A DNA stretch of 64,000 nucleotides, taken from contig JADJNF010000001.1 of the NCBI GenBank assembly GCA_016714445.1, forward strand, positions 248,001 through 312,000, read 5' to 3'. Below the pieces are notes generated by a model that worked only from the letters and a program-made list of their open reading frames with translations, was not told where the DNA came from and made no database searches. The stretch comes from Saprospiraceae bacterium (GTDB taxonomy: Bacteria; Bacteroidota; Bacteroidia; Chitinophagales; Saprospiraceae). The stretch's first letter is position 1, and the number at the start of each line of letters is the position of its first letter. The position numbers and the translations under genes were made by a program. This document shows positions 37,623-46,157 of this stretch, in pieces.

Positions 37623-38366
37623 ATGAGATTAAAGGAGCTGGAAGATTATCATTGGTTTCCACATGTATTGAGAAAATATCAGATGGAATTCATTGGTATT
37701 TTGGTCAGCAGATTTAGATTGTATGACAAAGTAGCTGAAATGATCAAATGGGATTTGGCCAAAAATGATATTATAAATATAGTAGATCTGTGCAGCGGCA
37801 GTGGAATTCCGGCCGTATTTGTACACAAAAAAATACACAAAACCGGTTTGACAACTACGCTGACCGACAAGTATCCTCAACAGATAGAGATGGAGATAGA
37901 TATCTGTTATCAACAAGAAACCGTTGATATTTCCAATGTTAAAATCTCTTCTCAAAAATACTATACAATGTATAATGCATTTCATCATTTTGAATCAGAA
38001 GACCAAAAACTTTTGCTCCAAAAAGTGATCAAAAACCAGGGAAATCTTCTGATTGTGGAGATAGTGCAACCTACTTTTTTACATTATCTGCAGGTGACTA
38101 TTGCATCTACATTGGGCGTTTTATTTTTATGTCCGCTAATCAGACCTTTTGAATGGAAACGCCTTTTTTTCACTTATATCTTGCCAATAAACGTTCTAAC
38201 CGTTTTGATAGATGGCTATATTTCTATTATAAAATCAAAATCCAAAAGAACATACACCGAATGGATTAATACTCATTTTGAAAATAAGCATGCTATAAGT
38301 GTTGAAGAACACTTTAGATTTCCAACTTACATTATCACTATAAAAGTAAACGGTAGCCATGATTAA
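37623..38366 (+). CDS. Class I SAM-dependent methyltransferase coupled to a UbiA gene
   Basis: 247 residues from the ATG at 37623; an in-frame TTG at 37587 is an alternative. The N-terminus LEDYHWFPHVLRKYQ, motif I NIVDLCSGSGIP and the C-terminal PFEWKRLFFTYILPINVLTV plus DGYISIIKS follow a methyltransferase family of Bacteroidota and Actinobacteria whose substrate is not known to me. The last eight bases overlap the start of the UbiA prenyltransferase (ATGATTAA, 38359-38366), so both are translated together and may act on one product, for example a prenylated aromatic. The C-terminal half has a long hydrophobic segment (QVTIASTLGVLFLCPLIRP), which hints at membrane association. Confidence 0.75.
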   Translation: MRLKELEDYHWFPHVLRKYQMEFIGILVSRFRLYDKVAEMIKWDLAKNDIINIVDLCSGSGIPAVFVHKKIHKTGLTTTLTDKYPQQIEMEIDICYQQETVDISNVKISSQKYYTMYNAFHHFESEDQKLLLQKVIKNQGNLLIVEIVQPTFLHYLQVTIASTLGVLFLCPLIRPFEWKRLFFTYILPINVLTVLIDGYISIIKSKSKRTYTEWINTHFENKHAISVEEHFRFPTYIITIKVNGSHD

Positions 38367-39273
38367 ATCAATTCAATTATTATGGAAATTCAGCAGACCA
38401 CATACCATTATTGGTTCTGTCATCAGTATCATCACACTATGGCTGCTTGCACTAGAACATGAAATCTACGTATCGCATATTGATGTATTATTATTGACCT
38501 TGCTTGCTGGAGTAACCTGCAATATTTTTATCGTAGGACTCAATCAGATCATTGATGTAGACCTGGACAAAATCAATAAACCCAATTTACCGCTTGCTGA
38601 TGGAAGCCTGTCTTCTTCTGATGCATACCGTATTATATGGACAAGTCTGGTTATTTCCTTGTGTAGTGCGTTTTATGCAGGACCTGTGCTAGGTATACTC
38701 ATCATCGTGATATGTCTGATAGGTATTGCATATTCTGTTCCTCCGGTACAGCTAAAAAAACATCATTTACCGGCAGCCCTTTCTATCACAATAGTACGGG
38801 GAGTATTGGTAAATGTGGGTATGTTTCTTCATTTTTCTTATGCCTCGGGACAAATTGGCTGGCAGGAAATGCAAAATTCACCATTACAAATTTTCACCAA
38901 TGAATTGTGGATATTGACTGGCTTTGTAATAGCATTCAGCATAGCAATAGCATGGTTTAAAGATTTGCCAGATACATTGGGTGATTCCCGATTTCAATTC
39001 AAAACGTTGGCATTGGCATATTCACCAAAAGTGGCTTTATTTGGCGGGGTATTTTTAGTGTTTATTGCCTATGTTTTTGCGATTTACAGATCGTTTATTG
39101 CCGGCAATAATCTGCTGTTGTATTGCCATATAATTGCTGTCATCCTGTTTATTGCCAATGTCGCATTAGTAAATTTGAACAAACCGGCTTCGGTGACCAG
39201 GTTTTACATGTATTTCTGGGTATTTTTCTTTGCAGAGTATATCTTTTTTGCAACCTGGGCTATCATACACTGA
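38359..39273 (+). CDS. UbiA prenyltransferase resembling homogentisate phytyltransferase
   Basis: 304 residues with eight or nine transmembrane segments. The first Asp-rich motif, NQIIDVDLDKINKPNLP (62-78), and the second, FKDLPDTLGDSRFQFKT (200-216), are those of homogentisate phytyl/prenyltransferases (VTE2/HPT type: NQ..D..iDkiNKP.LPlA and FKD.PD..GD). They differ from menaquinone (MenA), ubiquinone (UbiA) and archaeal-lipid (DGGGP synthase) enzymes, which carry ND..D...D..N-type motifs followed by RP. It should join a prenyl diphosphate to an aromatic acceptor in the membrane. It is translationally coupled to the upstream methyltransferase. Substrate identity is inference; biochemistry would be decisive. 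Confidence 0.8.
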   Translation: MIKSIQLLWKFSRPHTIIGSVISIITLWLLALEHEIYVSHIDVLLLTLLAGVTCNIFIVGLNQIIDVDLDKINKPNLPLADGSLSSSDAYRIIWTSLVISLCSAFYAGPVLGILIIVICLIGIAYSVPPVQLKKHHLPAALSITIVRGVLVNVGMFLHFSYASGQIGWQEMQNSPLQIFTNELWILTGFVIAFSIAIAWFKDLPDTLGDSRFQFKTLALAYSPKVALFGGVFLVFIAYVFAIYRSFIAGNNLLLYCHIIAVILFIANVALVNLNKPASVTRFYMYFWVFFFAEYIFFATWAIIH

Positions 39274-39465
39274 ACAAAGTGAATTGATGAATTCCAAAAG
39301 TGATTGTATTAATTGTTCCGAAGATATTTTTTTAGAAAAAAAATAATAATTATCTATCGTACTTACCTTAAATTATTCTTGGAAACCAAATTATTTTGAT
39401 GATAATTCACTAACCGATAGCAATCAAATTAAAATTGAAAATTATGGTTTAGTTTTTAAGATGAA

Positions 39466-40062
39466 CTAAACTACTTTTTCCCAAAACTTCAACTTGCCAC
39501 CAAAATCAGAACCTTGCATATGATAGCTTTGTGGTACTTCAGTACAAGTACTAAAGTAAGTCACCAAACGTGTACCCAAGGGCATTTTATCCAGCTGATC
39601 CTTGACGTACAATGTATATTCTTCATAAAAGGCTTTATTGAGTGGTATTTCATCGTTGATTCTATCTGAAATACTGATATTCTCCTGAAACGGATTGAAA
39701 ATATAAAAAGCATCATAATCTGTGAAATTGATGTCCGTAATATTAGCATGGACAAATTGAACATTAGCTAAGTCGTAAACATTAGAAATATGGCTTGCCT
39801 CTTCACTAAAACTTAATCGCATTTCAACACCAATAAAATAGCCATCAGTACATGTAGCACCAATAACACAAAATTTACCAGCGCCTGACCCTATATCAAG
39901 TACTCTTGTGCCAGCCACCTCAGCCAGATATCTGGCAGCAATTATAGATACATCCACAGGTGTAAAGTGTATTTCCGATGCAGGCAGTATATCATCAGCG
40001 AATATCATATCAAACTCGTCGTCTGATAAATTTTGATTTATAGTTAATTTAATGATTGGCAA
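39466..40062 (-). CDS. Class I SAM-dependent methyltransferase, unknown substrate
   Basis: 198 residues. LPASEIHFTPVDVSIIAARYL precedes motif I (VLDIGSGAGKFC); motif II is GVEM, and IFNPFQEN occupies the position of motif IV. This matches small soluble 'methyltransferase domain' proteins in Bacteroidota with no assigned function. It converges with the UbiA gene, so there is no operon evidence linking the two. The ATG at 40062 begins a normal N-terminus without signal peptide, indicating a cytoplasmic protein. Confidence 0.7.
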   Translation of the reverse strand: MPIIKLTINQNLSDDEFDMIFADDILPASEIHFTPVDVSIIAARYLAEVAGTRVLDIGSGAGKFCVIGATCTDGYFIGVEMRLSFSEEASHISNVYDLANVQFVHANITDINFTDYDAFYIFNPFQENISISDRINDEIPLNKAFYEEYTLYVKDQLDKMPLGTRLVTYFSTCTEVPQSYHMQGSDFGGKLKFWEKVV

Positions 40063-40324
40063 TATTTCATTTTTTAACGCTAATTTAGTTAATAATTTTC
40101 GAAATCTTTACTTATCTTAAATCATTCCTTGAACATATAAAGTAAAAGATAAAAAAATAAAATTTCATCTCAAACCTAAAAGTACGAAAATTTACTTGAC
40201 ATGTCTTGTTTAATTGGTTTATAGGAATTTTTACATTTGTTGTTTGCTTTTTCATACGATTTATAAATTATAAAGGAATACATATGATATTCAACATGCA
40301 TTAATATTAAATTTCTTAAGTCCG

Positions 40325-40355
40325 TTTAGTTATACACATAAATATCTTATATTTG
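40325..40355 (+). promoter_or_regulatory. Candidate pepT promoter
   Basis: TTTA (40325-40328), 19 bp, then TATATTTG (40348-40355), which matches the Bacteroidetes TTTG-N19-TAnnTTTG pattern with one mismatch in the -33 box. The start codon lies 28 bp downstream. Nothing else is recognisable in the 40063-40383 gap. Confidence 0.5.
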
Positions 40356-40383
40356 GACCTTTAAATCTGATAATATAATCTCC

Positions 40384-41541
40384 ATGAAATATACAGTCGC
40401 AGACAAGTTTCTTACATATGTGCAAATTGACACGCAGGCTGACCCAATGAGTCAATCATTCCCTTCATCAGAAAAACAAAAGGTTCTTACTCATTTGCTA
40501 TGTGAAGAATTAAATGCATTAAACATCCAATACACAACCAATGATGCAGGCTACATTTATGCATCGATTCCTTCAAATATTGAAACAAATGTCCCAAATA
40601 TTTTTTTCTGTGCACATTTAGATACAGCACCGGATTGCAGTGGTACCGGAGTCAGGCCTTTGGTTCATAGTAATTATCAGGGACAGGATATTACCTTGCC
40701 TGATGACCCAACTATTGTAATTACTCCTCAACAATTTCCCAATCTCAAAGATAAAATTGGACATGACATCGTTACCGCAAGTGGTTTAACTTTGTTGGGC
40801 AGTGATGATAAATCAGGAGTGGCCATTATTATGGATGTATTACACCAATTGACAAACCATCCTGAAATACCACATGGAGTGGTAAAAGCTTTGTTTACAA
40901 CAGATGAAGAAATAGGCAAAGGGGTTGCCAAGGTTGATTTGGGCTTACTGGATGCTTCATTTGGGTACACATTGGACTCAGGGGATCTGGGATGTTTTGA
41001 AGATGAAAATTTTTCAGCCAATTCCCTCAAGCTTACCATAAATGGTGTAAGTGCACATCCGGGATATGCCAAAGGAGCCATGGAAAATGCCATTAAAATA
41101 GCTTCAGAAATCATCGCTTCTTTACCAAAATTATCATTGTCGCCTGAAACTACTGAAAAGAAGGAAGGCTTTATACATCCAACAAAAATCCAAGGTGGTT
41201 TAGAGAGTGCCGTCGTTGATTTTATATTGCGTGATTTCGAAACATCGAAACTGGATGAATACGCTGAAATTATAAAACAAAAGACAGAAGATGTGCTAAC
41301 TGCTTACCCAAATTCAGGGTACAATATTGAAGTTAAGGTCCAATACAGAAATATGAAAGATGTATTGAACGATCACCCTTATGTGAGCGAATTGGCACTG
41401 TCTGCAATGAAAAACGTAGGCGTTAAACCTGTGTATGGTAGTATTCGCGGTGGCACAGATGGGGCAGCATTGTCACATATGGGCCTTCCTTGTCCAAATC
41501 TTTTTGCGGGAGAACAAGCAATTCATTCAAAATACGAATAG
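40384..41541 (+). CDS. pepT: Peptidase T (tripeptide aminopeptidase), truncated by an in-frame amber codon
   Basis: 385 residues before a TAG at 41539-41541. M20B zinc tripeptidase: FFCAHLDTAPD (His), GSDDKSGVAI (bridging Asp), TTDEEIGKG (catalytic Glu), TLDSGDLG (Asp) and the last His ligand in GEQAIHSKYE, three residues before the stop. Family members run to about 405-410 residues. After the TAG the same frame continues with VSIQDMEKGVDTVLEICRLV, the expected C-terminal helix, up to a stop at 41659-41661. So a sense codon, probably TGG (Trp), has become TAG. The product may be unstable or still partly active. A sequencing error cannot be excluded. Confidence 0.9.
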   Translation: MKYTVADKFLTYVQIDTQADPMSQSFPSSEKQKVLTHLLCEELNALNIQYTTNDAGYIYASIPSNIETNVPNIFFCAHLDTAPDCSGTGVRPLVHSNYQGQDITLPDDPTIVITPQQFPNLKDKIGHDIVTASGLTLLGSDDKSGVAIIMDVLHQLTNHPEIPHGVVKALFTTDEEIGKGVAKVDLGLLDASFGYTLDSGDLGCFEDENFSANSLKLTINGVSAHPGYAKGAMENAIKIASEIIASLPKLSLSPETTEKKEGFIHPTKIQGGLESAVVDFILRDFETSKLDEYAEIIKQKTEDVLTAYPNSGYNIEVKVQYRNMKDVLNDHPYVSELALSAMKNVGVKPVYGSIRGGTDGAALSHMGLPCPNLFAGEQAIHSKYE

Positions 41542-41627
41542 GTATCCATTCAGGACATGGAAAAAGGTGTAGACACAGTCCTGGAAATATGCAGGCTAGT
41601 CAGTAAAATGTACGTATATTTTTTGCT

Positions 41628-42260
41628 ATGGTTACACTACCATTATTTCCACTTTCAATAGTAGTATTTCCGGGAGAAGAGCTCAAATTACATATATTCG
41701 AGCCACGATATCGGCAGTTGGTACACGATTGTATAAAAGATAATCTTACCTTCGGTATTCCTCCCTACTTTGAAGAAAAAAGTTTAAAATATGGTACAGA
41801 ACTTAGATTAATGGAAATTTCAAAAACATACCCTGATGGAAAATTAGATATCCAGGCCAAGGGTATAGGATACTTTGTCATCGATGATTTTTTCAGAATT
41901 ATGCATGGCAAACTTTATCCGGGAGGTAATATTCAACGCATGATGTGGACGGGCAATGCTGATGTGGTCTACAGTACACGTATTGTTTCCCTTATCGCAG
42001 ATCTTTATTCAACAATGAAAATTAAAAATATACAAATACCGATAGCAAAAGATTACAGAACCTATCATCTTGCCCATAAAATAGGGCTTAATCTTGAGCA
42101 AGAGTTACAACTTCTTACGATTCCTGATGAAGTTGACAGACAGATTTTTATTAAAGATCATCTGGAACATCTGCTGCCGATTGTAAAAGATGCAGAAAAT
42201 CTTCGTAAGAGAGCAGAACTAAATGGCCATTTTCAAAATATTATTCCACCAGACGTGTAA
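41628..42260 (+). CDS. LON substrate-binding-domain protein
   Basis: 210 residues. The N-terminus LPLFPLSIVVFPGEELKLHIFE-like segment (split here as LPLFPLSIVVFPGEE and LHIFEPRYRQLV) is the LON N-terminal (PUA-like) domain. The rest is helical, and no ATPase or protease domain follows, so it is a free-standing LON-domain protein of the YCII-like bacterial type with unknown substrate. The ancestral reading-through end of pepT would overlap its first 34 bases. It probably belongs to the pepT transcript (86 bp between the amber codon and this ATG). Confidence 0.85.
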   Translation: MVTLPLFPLSIVVFPGEELKLHIFEPRYRQLVHDCIKDNLTFGIPPYFEEKSLKYGTELRLMEISKTYPDGKLDIQAKGIGYFVIDDFFRIMHGKLYPGGNIQRMMWTGNADVVYSTRIVSLIADLYSTMKIKNIQIPIAKDYRTYHLAHKIGLNLEQELQLLTIPDEVDRQIFIKDHLEHLLPIVKDAENLRKRAELNGHFQNIIPPDV

Positions 42261-42283
42261 GAAATAACAAATGTCTATTGATT

Positions 42284-43009
42284 CTAAAGATCAAAATTAA
42301 AGCCTGAGTTTTTCTTTTTTTCATACACTGACTTATCAAAAGTATAGAGTCTTGCCGGACGATGAGACACGGATTCCTGTATCTCTCCTATATCATGTAA
42401 AATACCTAACCCTTTTAGCTTACGTCTGAAATTCCTTTTGTCCAGCTCAATGTTCAGAATAACTTCATACAATCTTTGCAATTGGAGTAAACTGAATTTT
42501 TGAGGCAGCAGATTGAATCCTATGGGTTGTTCTCTGATTTGTTTTTGCATTTTCCTGAGACAGGTATGCATGATATTAAAGTGGTCAAATGCCAGAGAAT
42601 TGATTTCATTGACTTCTTTCCATTGAAGATTTGCATTCTTCTCTAAATGAGTGAGGTGATCATTATCGATTTTTATAAGCGAGTAATATGCAACCGTAAT
42701 CACTCTACCTAAAGGATGTCTATTTTGGTCACTGAATACCTGCACCTGATCCAAAAATACGTCCGTAAATCCCGTTTTTGCGATCAAAACTCTTTTTGCA
42801 GCTTCATCCGTGGTCTCATCCGGGTGCACCAAATCTCCTAATAAAGAGTACTCATTTTCATATGGCGGCATGTCACATTCTGAAACCAGAATTTTAAGTG
42901 CATCATCATCATATCCAAAAATCACGCAATCAACGGATATTGCAGTCTTAAAATCATTGTTGATCTGCGTCAGCCATGTATTGATGTTTTGCACTGAACT
43001 TGTGGTCAT
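42284..43009 (-). CDS. Nudix-fold transcriptional regulator (NrtR/AraR-like)
   Basis: 241 residues. The N-terminal Nudix fold (about 20-150) has a degenerate Nudix box: GDLVHPDETTDEAAKR keeps the Gly, Glu and Arg positions, but the catalytic REUxEExG becomes RVLIAKTG, so hydrolysis is not expected. The C-terminus (about 165-235: QKFSLLQLQRLYEVILN; DKRNFRRKLKGLGIL) is the winged-helix DNA-binding domain of the NrtR family. In Bacteroides one such protein, AraR, controls L-arabinose use; others control NAD or other sugars. Three arabinofuranosidase genes lie about 30 kb away and a NadR-like kinase about 20 kb away, so either ligand is conceivable. It converges with the LON-domain gene. Confidence 0.85.
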   Translation of the reverse strand: MTTSSVQNINTWLTQINNDFKTAISVDCVIFGYDDDALKILVSECDMPPYENEYSLLGDLVHPDETTDEAAKRVLIAKTGFTDVFLDQVQVFSDQNRHPLGRVITVAYYSLIKIDNDHLTHLEKNANLQWKEVNEINSLAFDHFNIMHTCLRKMQKQIREQPIGFNLLPQKFSLLQLQRLYEVILNIELDKRNFRRKLKGLGILHDIGEIQESVSHRPARLYTFDKSVYEKKKNSGFNFDL

Positions 43010-43099
43010 CTATCTTTGTTTTGGGGTGTGAAGATAAGAAAGATTAAAATTTCATCAAAATTTTTAAAATAATTTCAAATTTATACATTTCTTTGAGTG

Positions 43100-43567
43100 A
43101 TGAAGTTTACAATATGGACCATAGGCAAGACGGATGAAAAATATATCGAAGAAGGTATAAAAAAATATCTCAACAGGCTAAAACATTATACAAGACTGGA
43201 ATATGAAGAGTTTAAGGATGTCAAAACCAGTCAGAATGTGGAAGAAATATTAAAAAAAGAAGCGGACATTGTACTATCAAAATTAAAACCTGATGACACT
43301 TTGATACTAATGGATGAAAAAGGACAAATGTTTGATTCTACAGGATTTTCAGAATATATCAATAAGCTTCAGATACAGTCACATAAAAATGTTATTTTCC
43401 TTATTGGTGGAGCATTTGGTCATCATAAATTAATCAGAGAACGTTCTAATGGAATGATTTCGTTATCTAAAATGACTTTTTCACATCAAATGGTAAGGAT
43501 ATTTCTTGTTGAACAGATATACAGAGCATTTACCATATTAAGAAATGAAAAGTACCATAATAATTAA
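43100..43567 (+). CDS. rlmH: 23S rRNA (pseudouridine(1915)-N3)-methyltransferase
   Basis: 155 residues from the ATG at 43100 (a GTG directly before is less likely). RlmH is a SPOUT methyltransferase acting on helix 69 of 23S rRNA in the assembled ribosome. Conserved features: N-terminal KFTIWTIGKT, the SAM-binding knot FLIGGAFGHH, ISLSKMTFSHQMVRIFLVEQ (SPOUT family signature), and the end AFTILRNEKYHNN, where the usual ending is PYHH/YH-type. Length matches the family. The rhomboid gene follows after 31 bp and may be co-transcribed. Confidence 0.96.
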   Translation: MKFTIWTIGKTDEKYIEEGIKKYLNRLKHYTRLEYEEFKDVKTSQNVEEILKKEADIVLSKLKPDDTLILMDEKGQMFDSTGFSEYINKLQIQSHKNVIFLIGGAFGHHKLIRERSNGMISLSKMTFSHQMVRIFLVEQIYRAFTILRNEKYHNN

Positions 43568-43598
43568 CCTATTTTTATAAAAATCATAATCCACAAAC

Positions 43599-44222
43599 AT
43601 GAGTATTACACTAATCCTGGTAATAATTACTTGTCTAATATCAATTGCCTGTTTTAACAATAAATCACTTTTCGACCGGCTAAAACACTACCCTATAGCT
43701 GAAAATAAAAATAGAGAATATTATAGGTGGCTTACTTCAGGATTTGTCCATGGAGATTTTATCCATCTTTTTGTCAATATGTTTGTATTACATGAGTTTG
43801 GTCGAGCTGTTGAAAATGATATGGTATTACATTTTGGTGACTTGGGTGGAAAGATTTTATTCTTATTTACCTATCTGCTCATCATTATTATGGGAGATAT
43901 ACCTACTTACTACAAGCACAAAGAACATGCATATTTTGCAAGTGTAGGTGCATCCGGTGGTGTTTCCGGCATTATCTTTATTTTTATTTTATTATATCCA
44001 TGGAGTTTACTTGGACTATTTGCGATTATACCTATTCCTGCCATACTTTTTGGTATTTTATATCTGTGGTATTCAACTTGGGCTTCGAAAAACCAAAATG
44101 ACATTATTGATCATGAAGCGCACTTTTATGGAGCTATAGCTGGTTTACTTATTGCGATAATCAGCAGACCATCCATCATTCAGGAGTTTTTAACCAGTCT
44201 TATTCAGGATTTTCCGCTTTAA
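43599..44222 (+). CDS. Rhomboid-family intramembrane serine protease
   Basis: 207 residues and six predicted transmembrane segments. The catalytic serine is in SVGASGGVSG (GxSG motif) and the His lies in the last membrane segment region (DHEAHFYGAIAG); the HxxxN type motif (IHLFVNMFVLHEFG) of TM2 is present. It would cleave membrane proteins within the bilayer of the inner membrane; substrates are unknown. It follows rlmH closely and ends at a strong bidirectional terminator. All expected catalytic residues are present. Confidence 0.88.
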   Translation: MSITLILVIITCLISIACFNNKSLFDRLKHYPIAENKNREYYRWLTSGFVHGDFIHLFVNMFVLHEFGRAVENDMVLHFGDLGGKILFLFTYLLIIIMGDIPTYYKHKEHAYFASVGASGGVSGIIFIFILLYPWSLLGLFAIIPIPAILFGILYLWYSTWASKNQNDIIDHEAHFYGAIAGLLIAIISRPSIIQEFLTSLIQDFPL

Positions 44223-44290
44223 CATCTTATCAAAAAAGTACGCTTCCATTTGTTTTAAAGTATAATATATCCAAACCATTAAGAAAAAAA

Positions 44291-44330
44291 AAAGAGAGAG
44301 TAGAATTCCTTAAAAAACTACTCTCTCTTT
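44291..44330. terminator. Bidirectional rho-independent terminator
   Basis: AAAGAGAGAGTAG (44291-44303) pairs perfectly over 13 bp with CTACTCTCTCTTT (44318-44330), with an A-run before and T-run after. It separates the rhomboid gene from the convergent DUF2911 gene and can serve both. Confidence 0.9.
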
Positions 44331-44350
44331 TACAACTTATTTATTTAAAT

Positions 44351-45199
44351 TTATTTCTTTGACCAGGCCGCAATTGAGTCCATGTTCATTTTTATGTAAT
44401 CATTGTTGCCGGCTTCTTTAGCTTTTGCCAAAGATGAATTTGCAGTAGCTATGGCTCCTTTATAGTTACCCATATCAGCTTCGATAAGAGACTTTTGTCT
44501 TAATACCCAAAACTTATCATTTCCCATTTCAATAGATTTATTCATCCACGCCAATGCCTGTGAAAGATCCTTTTTAGCTTCTCTGTAATATCTAGCCGCA
44601 TTATAGTAGTCTCCGGCAGAAGGTCCGGCCATTACCTGACTGATAGCTGCTGATACTTTTTTGTCGGTAGGAACTTCAATTTTAACAGGAACAGTCACAT
44701 TATCCCAAGATATCTCAAGATGACAAGATTCATTTGTAACGTTTGCAATATTTAATGTGAATGTTTCAGTTGTGCTAACCGTTTGAGGGGTAGCCATAAC
44801 CTTTGCAGCAACTTTGGTATCATCCCATTTTTCAGGTGTACCCCAGTTTTCAGTATCCAAATAAAAATATACTTCCCATGAAGCTTTACCTGGCTTAGTA
44901 AAAATAGCATAAGTACCGCCTTTTACTTGTGAACCTCCGATCATAACATCATCCGAAAAAGTAATCATTGAATTTTTATTGGCGCCAGTTCTCCACATTG
45001 CATCAAAAGGTACAAGTTCACCATAAATTTTTCTTCCACTTTTACTCGGTCTTGAATAATCTAATGAAATTGTGGTAAGCCCAACAGTAGTTTCAAGTTT
45101 AGCTCCCTGACTTGCTGCAGGAGTTTTAATTTGTGCATTAGCATCTGAAAACAAACATAGGAATACTCCTAAAACCAGAACTTTAAAAATGTTTTTCAT
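44351..45199 (-). CDS. DUF2911 exported protein with TPR-like C-terminus
   Basis: 282 residues. Signal peptide 1-22 (CLFSDANAQ). The DUF2911 domain (about 28-170) shows the family motifs LDYSRPSKSGRKIYG, VPFDAMWRTGANK, FTKPGKASWEVYF and NWGTPEKWD. The C-terminal 80 residues are helical with a TPR-like repeat (YYNAARYYREAKKDLSQALA; GNYKGAIATANSSLAKA). DUF2911 proteins are abundant in Bacteroidota, exported, with no known activity. Single gene, with the shared terminator just downstream and 116 bp to the next gene. Confidence 0.9.
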   Translation of the reverse strand: MKNIFKVLVLGVFLCLFSDANAQIKTPAASQGAKLETTVGLTTISLDYSRPSKSGRKIYGELVPFDAMWRTGANKNSMITFSDDVMIGGSQVKGGTYAIFTKPGKASWEVYFYLDTENWGTPEKWDDTKVAAKVMATPQTVSTTETFTLNIANVTNESCHLEISWDNVTVPVKIEVPTDKKVSAAISQVMAGPSAGDYYNAARYYREAKKDLSQALAWMNKSIEMGNDKFWVLRQKSLIEADMGNYKGAIATANSSLAKAKEAGNNDYIKMNMDSIAAWSKK

Positions 45200-45315
45200 C
45201 TAATTAATGATTTTAACGATTTAGTAAATATTGTTTTTTACCAGTATAAAATTTACTGATACGAATACTAAATAGCGATTTACATCTTATTGTTCAGTCT
45301 AAATGAAACTTTTTA

Positions 45316-45831
45316 TCAATTTTTCGGAATAATCTTCTTTTCAGTGCTAATGACCGGTAATTTTTCCTTTTCTTCTTTTATTTTTCTTTTTCTTTCGTCA
45401 GCCATTTTCTTGATAAGATCATCTATATGTAAAGGTGATTGCTTAAGGTGACGATGAAAAATAATCAACATAAATTTAGTCATATCTTCTGTGTAGATCA
45501 AACCTTTTTGACGTAAATAATGTGAAAAACGAGAACCTTCTTCAAAATTCCAATTATATTCCATCCACCTTCCTAATCCAAAATAAAGTTTTTTAGCCAT
45601 GGTGGCCTCATCAATATTCAATAAGGGCTTGCGGGCTTCTTCGTTGGTCAATTCCATCAGTTTGGTCAGTGCATCGTCAATATCTCTGGGAATATAAACG
45701 TTATACAGCCTTGATTTCTTAATATTTTCATTGTAAAGAGAATCTTTGGACAGGAATTTATTCTGAGATTCCTGACTGTATATACTGACGGAAATACATA
45801 AAAGCGTTAGTATTTTAATCATCCTGATCAT
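45316..45831 (-). CDS. DUF6794-like exported protein
   Basis: About 171 residues when started at the ATG at 45831 (another ATG at 45822; the frame is open to 45870). Signal peptide IKILTLLCISVSIYSQ. The core VYIPRDIDDALTKLMELTN and FGLGRWMEYNWNF, followed by GSRFSHYLRQKGL, matches the DUF6794 pattern ('iP..lddc...L', 'fg.G.W.R..WgL..GSrLs.yf..lG'). The tail is very Lys/Glu-rich (KKMADERKRKIKEEKEKLP) and probably forms a helix. Function unknown. Confidence 0.65.
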   Translation of the reverse strand: MIRMIKILTLLCISVSIYSQESQNKFLSKDSLYNENIKKSRLYNVYIPRDIDDALTKLMELTNEEARKPLLNIDEATMAKKLYFGLGRWMEYNWNFEEGSRFSHYLRQKGLIYTEDMTKFMLIIFHRHLKQSPLHIDDLIKKMADERKRKIKEEKEKLPVISTEKKIIPKN

Positions 45832-46093
45832 ACCATCTATATTTATTTGTATATGAACATTTCTTAACAAATATTCATTTTTTAAATTCTGAATTTAACT
45901 ACAATTTAACCTACTTTATTTTACTTAAAGGAATAATTTTAAATATTTCACTTAAAATATTACGCCAAACTTCCTGTGGTATCCTAAAGGTTTAACACAG
46001 AAAATAGAAAAAAATAATAAAATTGTATTCGTATGACTGTTAATTTAGAACAATACCATAATTTTACGGTTTTTAAGTTGATTTATTTGTAAG

Positions 46094-46132
46094 TTATACC
46101 ATTAAACATAGAAATACGTATCAATGGTATAA
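46094..46132 (+). promoter_or_regulatory. Leader hairpin upstream of pdhA
   Basis: TTATACCATT (46094-46103) and AATGGTATAA (46123-46132) form a perfect 10-bp inverted repeat with a 19-nt loop, 25 bp before the pdhA ATG. A TTTATTTG one mismatch from the -7 consensus lies at 46082-46089, so the hairpin may sit at the very 5' end of the mRNA. Otherwise the 45832-46157 gap holds nothing recognisable. Confidence 0.45.
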
Positions 46133-46157
46133 ATATTAATTCTTAAATAATAAAATT

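Noticed and set aside
39310..39405. A possible fourth copy of the double-hairpin repeat (GGAAACCAAATTATTTTGAT)
   Set aside because: Only a loose match to the right end is present and the defining ACTCAAAAT/ATTTTGAGT stem is missing.
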